A stretch of 64,000 nucleotides of DNA from Siphonodentalium dalli (taxonomy: Eukaryota > Mollusca > Scaphopoda > Gadilida > Siphonodentaliidae): positions 129,193,605-129,257,604 of the forward strand of contig CP136064.1 in assembly GCA_032622095.1 (NCBI GenBank), read 5' to 3'. Positions within the stretch are counted from its first letter, which is position 1. Every line of letters begins with the position of its first letter. A program made the translations under genes and the position numbers. The notes beneath the pieces are model-generated. The model ran no database searches and was not told where the DNA came from. It was given only the letters and a program-made list of their open reading frames with translations. Of this stretch, positions 60,972 to 64,000 are shown piece by piece.

Positions 60972-63895
60972 GTCGATAACCAGTCTAAAAGCGCGCGAAC
61001 TTAAATTACTACTTAAGTATGACTTAATCTTGTTTTGTGAAACGCGTTCTTGAAACGGAAAAGTTACATCATAAGATCCACCTTAATTCTTAGATTAAGT
61101 CCATCTTAAGATAATCTTATGACCTTGCTTCATGAAACAGGCCCCTGGAGATTTGGCTTTGGACCTGTGACCGAAATCTCATCTTAGCCCAAAGTGTTAT
61201 TGATCAGGGCCCTGTTTCATGAAAGCAACTTATGACATAGTTGGGACTTAATATGGTCTCTGTCATAAGTGCGTTTCACGAACAAGGTCTTAACTTAAGA
61301 TGGTCTTAACTTTGGTCTTAACTTTAAGACTGGTGTGATGTGTCTTAAGATAATCTTAAAGTTAAGACCCACGTGATAAGTGGCATATCGATCACAAATA
61401 TGGCGGCCTATGTTATTTTGCAATTACGGAGATATCTGTACATTGTCTGTGGTGGGCAACTCGTCGTCTGGTATACAGGGTCGTGGCTACAGAGTGAGAG
61501 GGGGTGTTTGCCTCGAAATGTCCAACTACACCCCCTTAAACAATACCAAATTCTCTTTGGGTTTAAACATTCCATCTGGTACCCTCAAACTTTCGAAAAC
61601 CAAAGTTTGGAGAGAGCACCCCACCCCCACCCCCCCCCCCCCCCACCGTATAACCATAGGGTTAGTTTGGTAAAAACAATTCAGAGCACAGGCTTATCAT
61701 CAGGGACGTGGCGAATGGGGTTTGTGTGTTGTCTACCCACCCCCCCCCCCCCCCGCCCACACACACACACACTTTGGTCAAAATGTTTAGCAATTGGAAA
61801 TTTCATGCCTGACAAAACAACATTAATCGTACACTATATATAGGTTTCAATTGTTTGAATTTCTAACTAGTACAGGAATGTGTTGTTAAACTTGTTTTAG
61901 ACAAACAGCAGCAACCGAAATGGGAATCAGTTGGAAAATCACCAACTTTAGGGGCGTCAGGTCAGGGGGGGGGGGTCAGAAAAAATTTCCAGGCACGTAT
62001 GATGGGGTGGGTGGGTGTCTCTCGTGTCCGAAAAGCAGTTTTTTCCATGTGCCAAATTTTTCTCCATTTCGGAAGTTGGATCAGTTGCACAATGGCCAAC
62101 AATAAACCAAATTCAACTTGATAGAACAAGAAACTGCGCTATTGGAAAAAATAAAATTTAATCAGGATTCCATCTACTGATACAACAAAATAAAAATAAC
62201 TATGCAGAACTCAGCTGAAAATAAGCAATAAAATGAAAGCACACTTGACCATATGTGACATGGAAATAAAGATATAATAAATAATGGAATAAAATAGACT
62301 TTTGACAACGTAAAACATAAAATCTTAACATATAAATTGAAGGCCAGTTGGGTCAGCTTGAACAATTTCAAATTGTTTTCCAAGTTAATGTGGATCAGCT
62401 TGTAATGTTAATCACAGTAACAAAGTTTTATCGTCACTGATATCGTGAGCAAAAAAAAGAAGTGAGATTGGGCTATCCATCCATATGTTATTCCCAATTG
62501 TTACGAAGCCTATTAAGTCAGGCAGTGGCTACCAGCCTGCCATTACACGCTATAACATGTTTCCTCAGTTCTGGTTTCTGAGATGCCCCAAGAAGAGTCA
62601 TGCGGGTATATCATGGTTATGTTTGGTATTAGCATTATTCTTCAAACTGGGATGAACTGGGATGAACAGTTGTATTTCCACATGTTTTGATAAAAAAAAT
62701 TGGTTCAAGCAATATATCACATAGGAAATATCAAAATATCAAATAATCACTATATATTATGAAAATGAATGTTAATAAAAACTTTGGCACTCTGCCTATC
62801 CCTAGAAATATGATTATGTTGACACATATCTTGATTAATGACACTTATATGATAATTTCAAATAGTATCGTTATCTTCATTATGCACTGTTCTATTAAAA
62901 TCTCGCGCAATAAACTATTTAGGGGGTGGGTGTCCAAAACTGACCGGAAAAAAATTCCTGAAACGGAAAAAAAAGGGTGGGTGTCCAAAATTGCCTGGAA
63001 AAAAAGGCCGAAAACGGAAGAAATTGGGTGGGTGGGTGGTCCGAGGCCGGAAAAAATTAAAATGATCATACGTGCCTGGAATTTTTTTTCGACCCCCCCC
63101 CCCCCTCCCCCCTCTGGTCAGGTTAGAAATTTCGAACTGTTGGAATATTTGAGATACCAATTGGAAAGTTTATATCCAACGGGTGGGGTGGACATGGCAT
63201 TTCGCGAACATGGAAGTTTTCCCGGTTCAATTAAGGGGCGGGTGCAGTTGGAAATTGCACGATGTACCCCCCCCCCCCCCCCACAGAGACCAACTAGCCA
63301 CCCCGAGCCACATCGAATGTATGATATAGTCAATTATCAGCTGTGTGTGTGACCTATAGATAATATATATTATAAAATTGTATTCCCCACGAATTAAACT
63401 TTTGATAAGAATTGTGGCCTTGCTCAAAGCTCACAATCTCCTCTATGTTATTCCATGTGTGTGTGGGGAGATGGGGTAAAATGAGATCAATTAATGTATT
63501 GATTCTTTCGTCTTTCCAAATTTCCGTCGGCTGTTTTGCAGGGGTGGGATGACCATTGTACAGCATACTGTATATATGATATACATACCCGTAACGATGA
63601 CACCCCTTAATGCGAGTGTGCTAATGAAAACGTAGTTATATATATATATCCATGTTATGACAGCCGCATAAAACATCTGCATAAAAATAATGAAAAAAGT
63701 AACTCTAACAAATATTTTTCATTTCCCTTTGAATCGAAAACTGACCTATGTGTGTCCTGATGACATCGCCGATTTATTTTGATTATTGCTACACGTAGAG
63801 AGCGGTGGTCGATAATACACGTGTTATGTCGGCTCACATAAAAAAAATCGCCGCCTGATCATTGCTCTCAGTGGATTAACTCGGCGTAAATGCAT
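60972..63895. repeat. Segmental direct duplication, copy B
   Basis: Counterpart of 58134-60630. The main difference is a 1154-bp insertion at 61963-63116. Where both copies are present they agree closely apart from C-run lengths and small indels. Confidence 0.85.
61963..63116. mobile_element. 1154-bp nonautonomous hAT-like element inserted in copy B
   Basis: The left end has CAG, a G run, then GTCAGAAAAAATTTCCAGG and CACGTATGAT. The right end is the inverse: ATCATACGTGCCTGGAATT, a T run, GAC, a C run and CTG. GTCAGGT flanks both sides (61956-61962 and 63117-63123). Copy A has the empty site with a single GTCAGGT at about 59556, which proves insertion. CAG ends and a 7-8-bp duplication suggest hAT. 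Inside, GGGTGGGTGTCC followed by A-rich AACGGAAA segments repeats near both ends, like subterminal transposase sites. No transposase is recognisable in the ~950-bp interior. Confidence 0.85.
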
Positions 63896-64000
63896 GGTCG
63901 CAGTCCACCTAGTACAAACGCTATCGCATGCCAAATGGGGTGGGATGCTGAAAAATCGCAAGCCAATTTGCGCGCGATTTAGTTTGCCGTGTCCCGCGTG
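63896..64000. other. Window edge, unassigned
   Basis: Sequence after the end of copy B; nothing is recognisable. Confidence 0.3.

Overview
The window looks like gene-poor, repeat-dense nuclear DNA from a marine invertebrate, most likely a mollusc or another lophotrochozoan. No bacterial operons, ribosome binding sites or dense coding are visible. The background is AT-rich and crowded with MITEs, inverted repeats, poly-C/poly-G tracts and microsatellites. Several repeat types resemble ones I associate with molluscan genomes: the GACAGAGTTATT type, the CCGTCCGTTCG-headed 190-bp tandem units, and the GGACGGACGCCCGG type. The taxonomic call is inference only. Layout: 0-17 kb holds dispersed repeats, a TA-flanked MITE family (solitary at 12.7 kb, tandemised at 2.0-2.4 kb), a GC-rich ~145-bp tandem array (11.7-12.65 kb) and several hairpins. 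17.0-20.9 kb holds a ~250-bp tandem array followed by a ~2.9-kb structure with ~1.1-kb inverted arms around a loop with a 70-bp array. 20.9-25.6 kb is mostly unassigned. 25.6-38.1 kb is dominated by two abutting satellites: a GC-rich ~200-214-bp array, then about 220 copies of a 51-bp unit. The 51-bp array is broken once by a 320-bp hAT-type MITE with an exact 8-bp target duplication. Because 51 is a multiple of three, the array carries long open frames on both strands, including 2863 codons on the minus strand. 41.5-52.2 kb contains two arrays of a ~21-22-bp TGATATC repeat, a ~190-bp tandem repeat, a broken LINE reverse-transcriptase fragment, and a ~5.4-kb divergent inverted repeat studded with AAGATGGCGGC motifs. 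The only convincing host coding sequence is an 82-nt first exon of a universal stress protein gene at 53.0 kb, with a clear splice donor. Its later exons were not found. 55.7-56.6 kb is a repeat rich in AAGGTCA half-sites. 58.1-63.9 kb is a direct duplication whose two copies differ by clean transposon insertions. The genes do not form a pathway. The window is best read as a satellite and transposon landscape with one partial host gene. The most distinctive object is the 11.2-kb 51-bp array with its dual open register, higher-order duplications and degenerate right edge. My reading is that it is a satellite and not a gene, for the reasons given in the findings.
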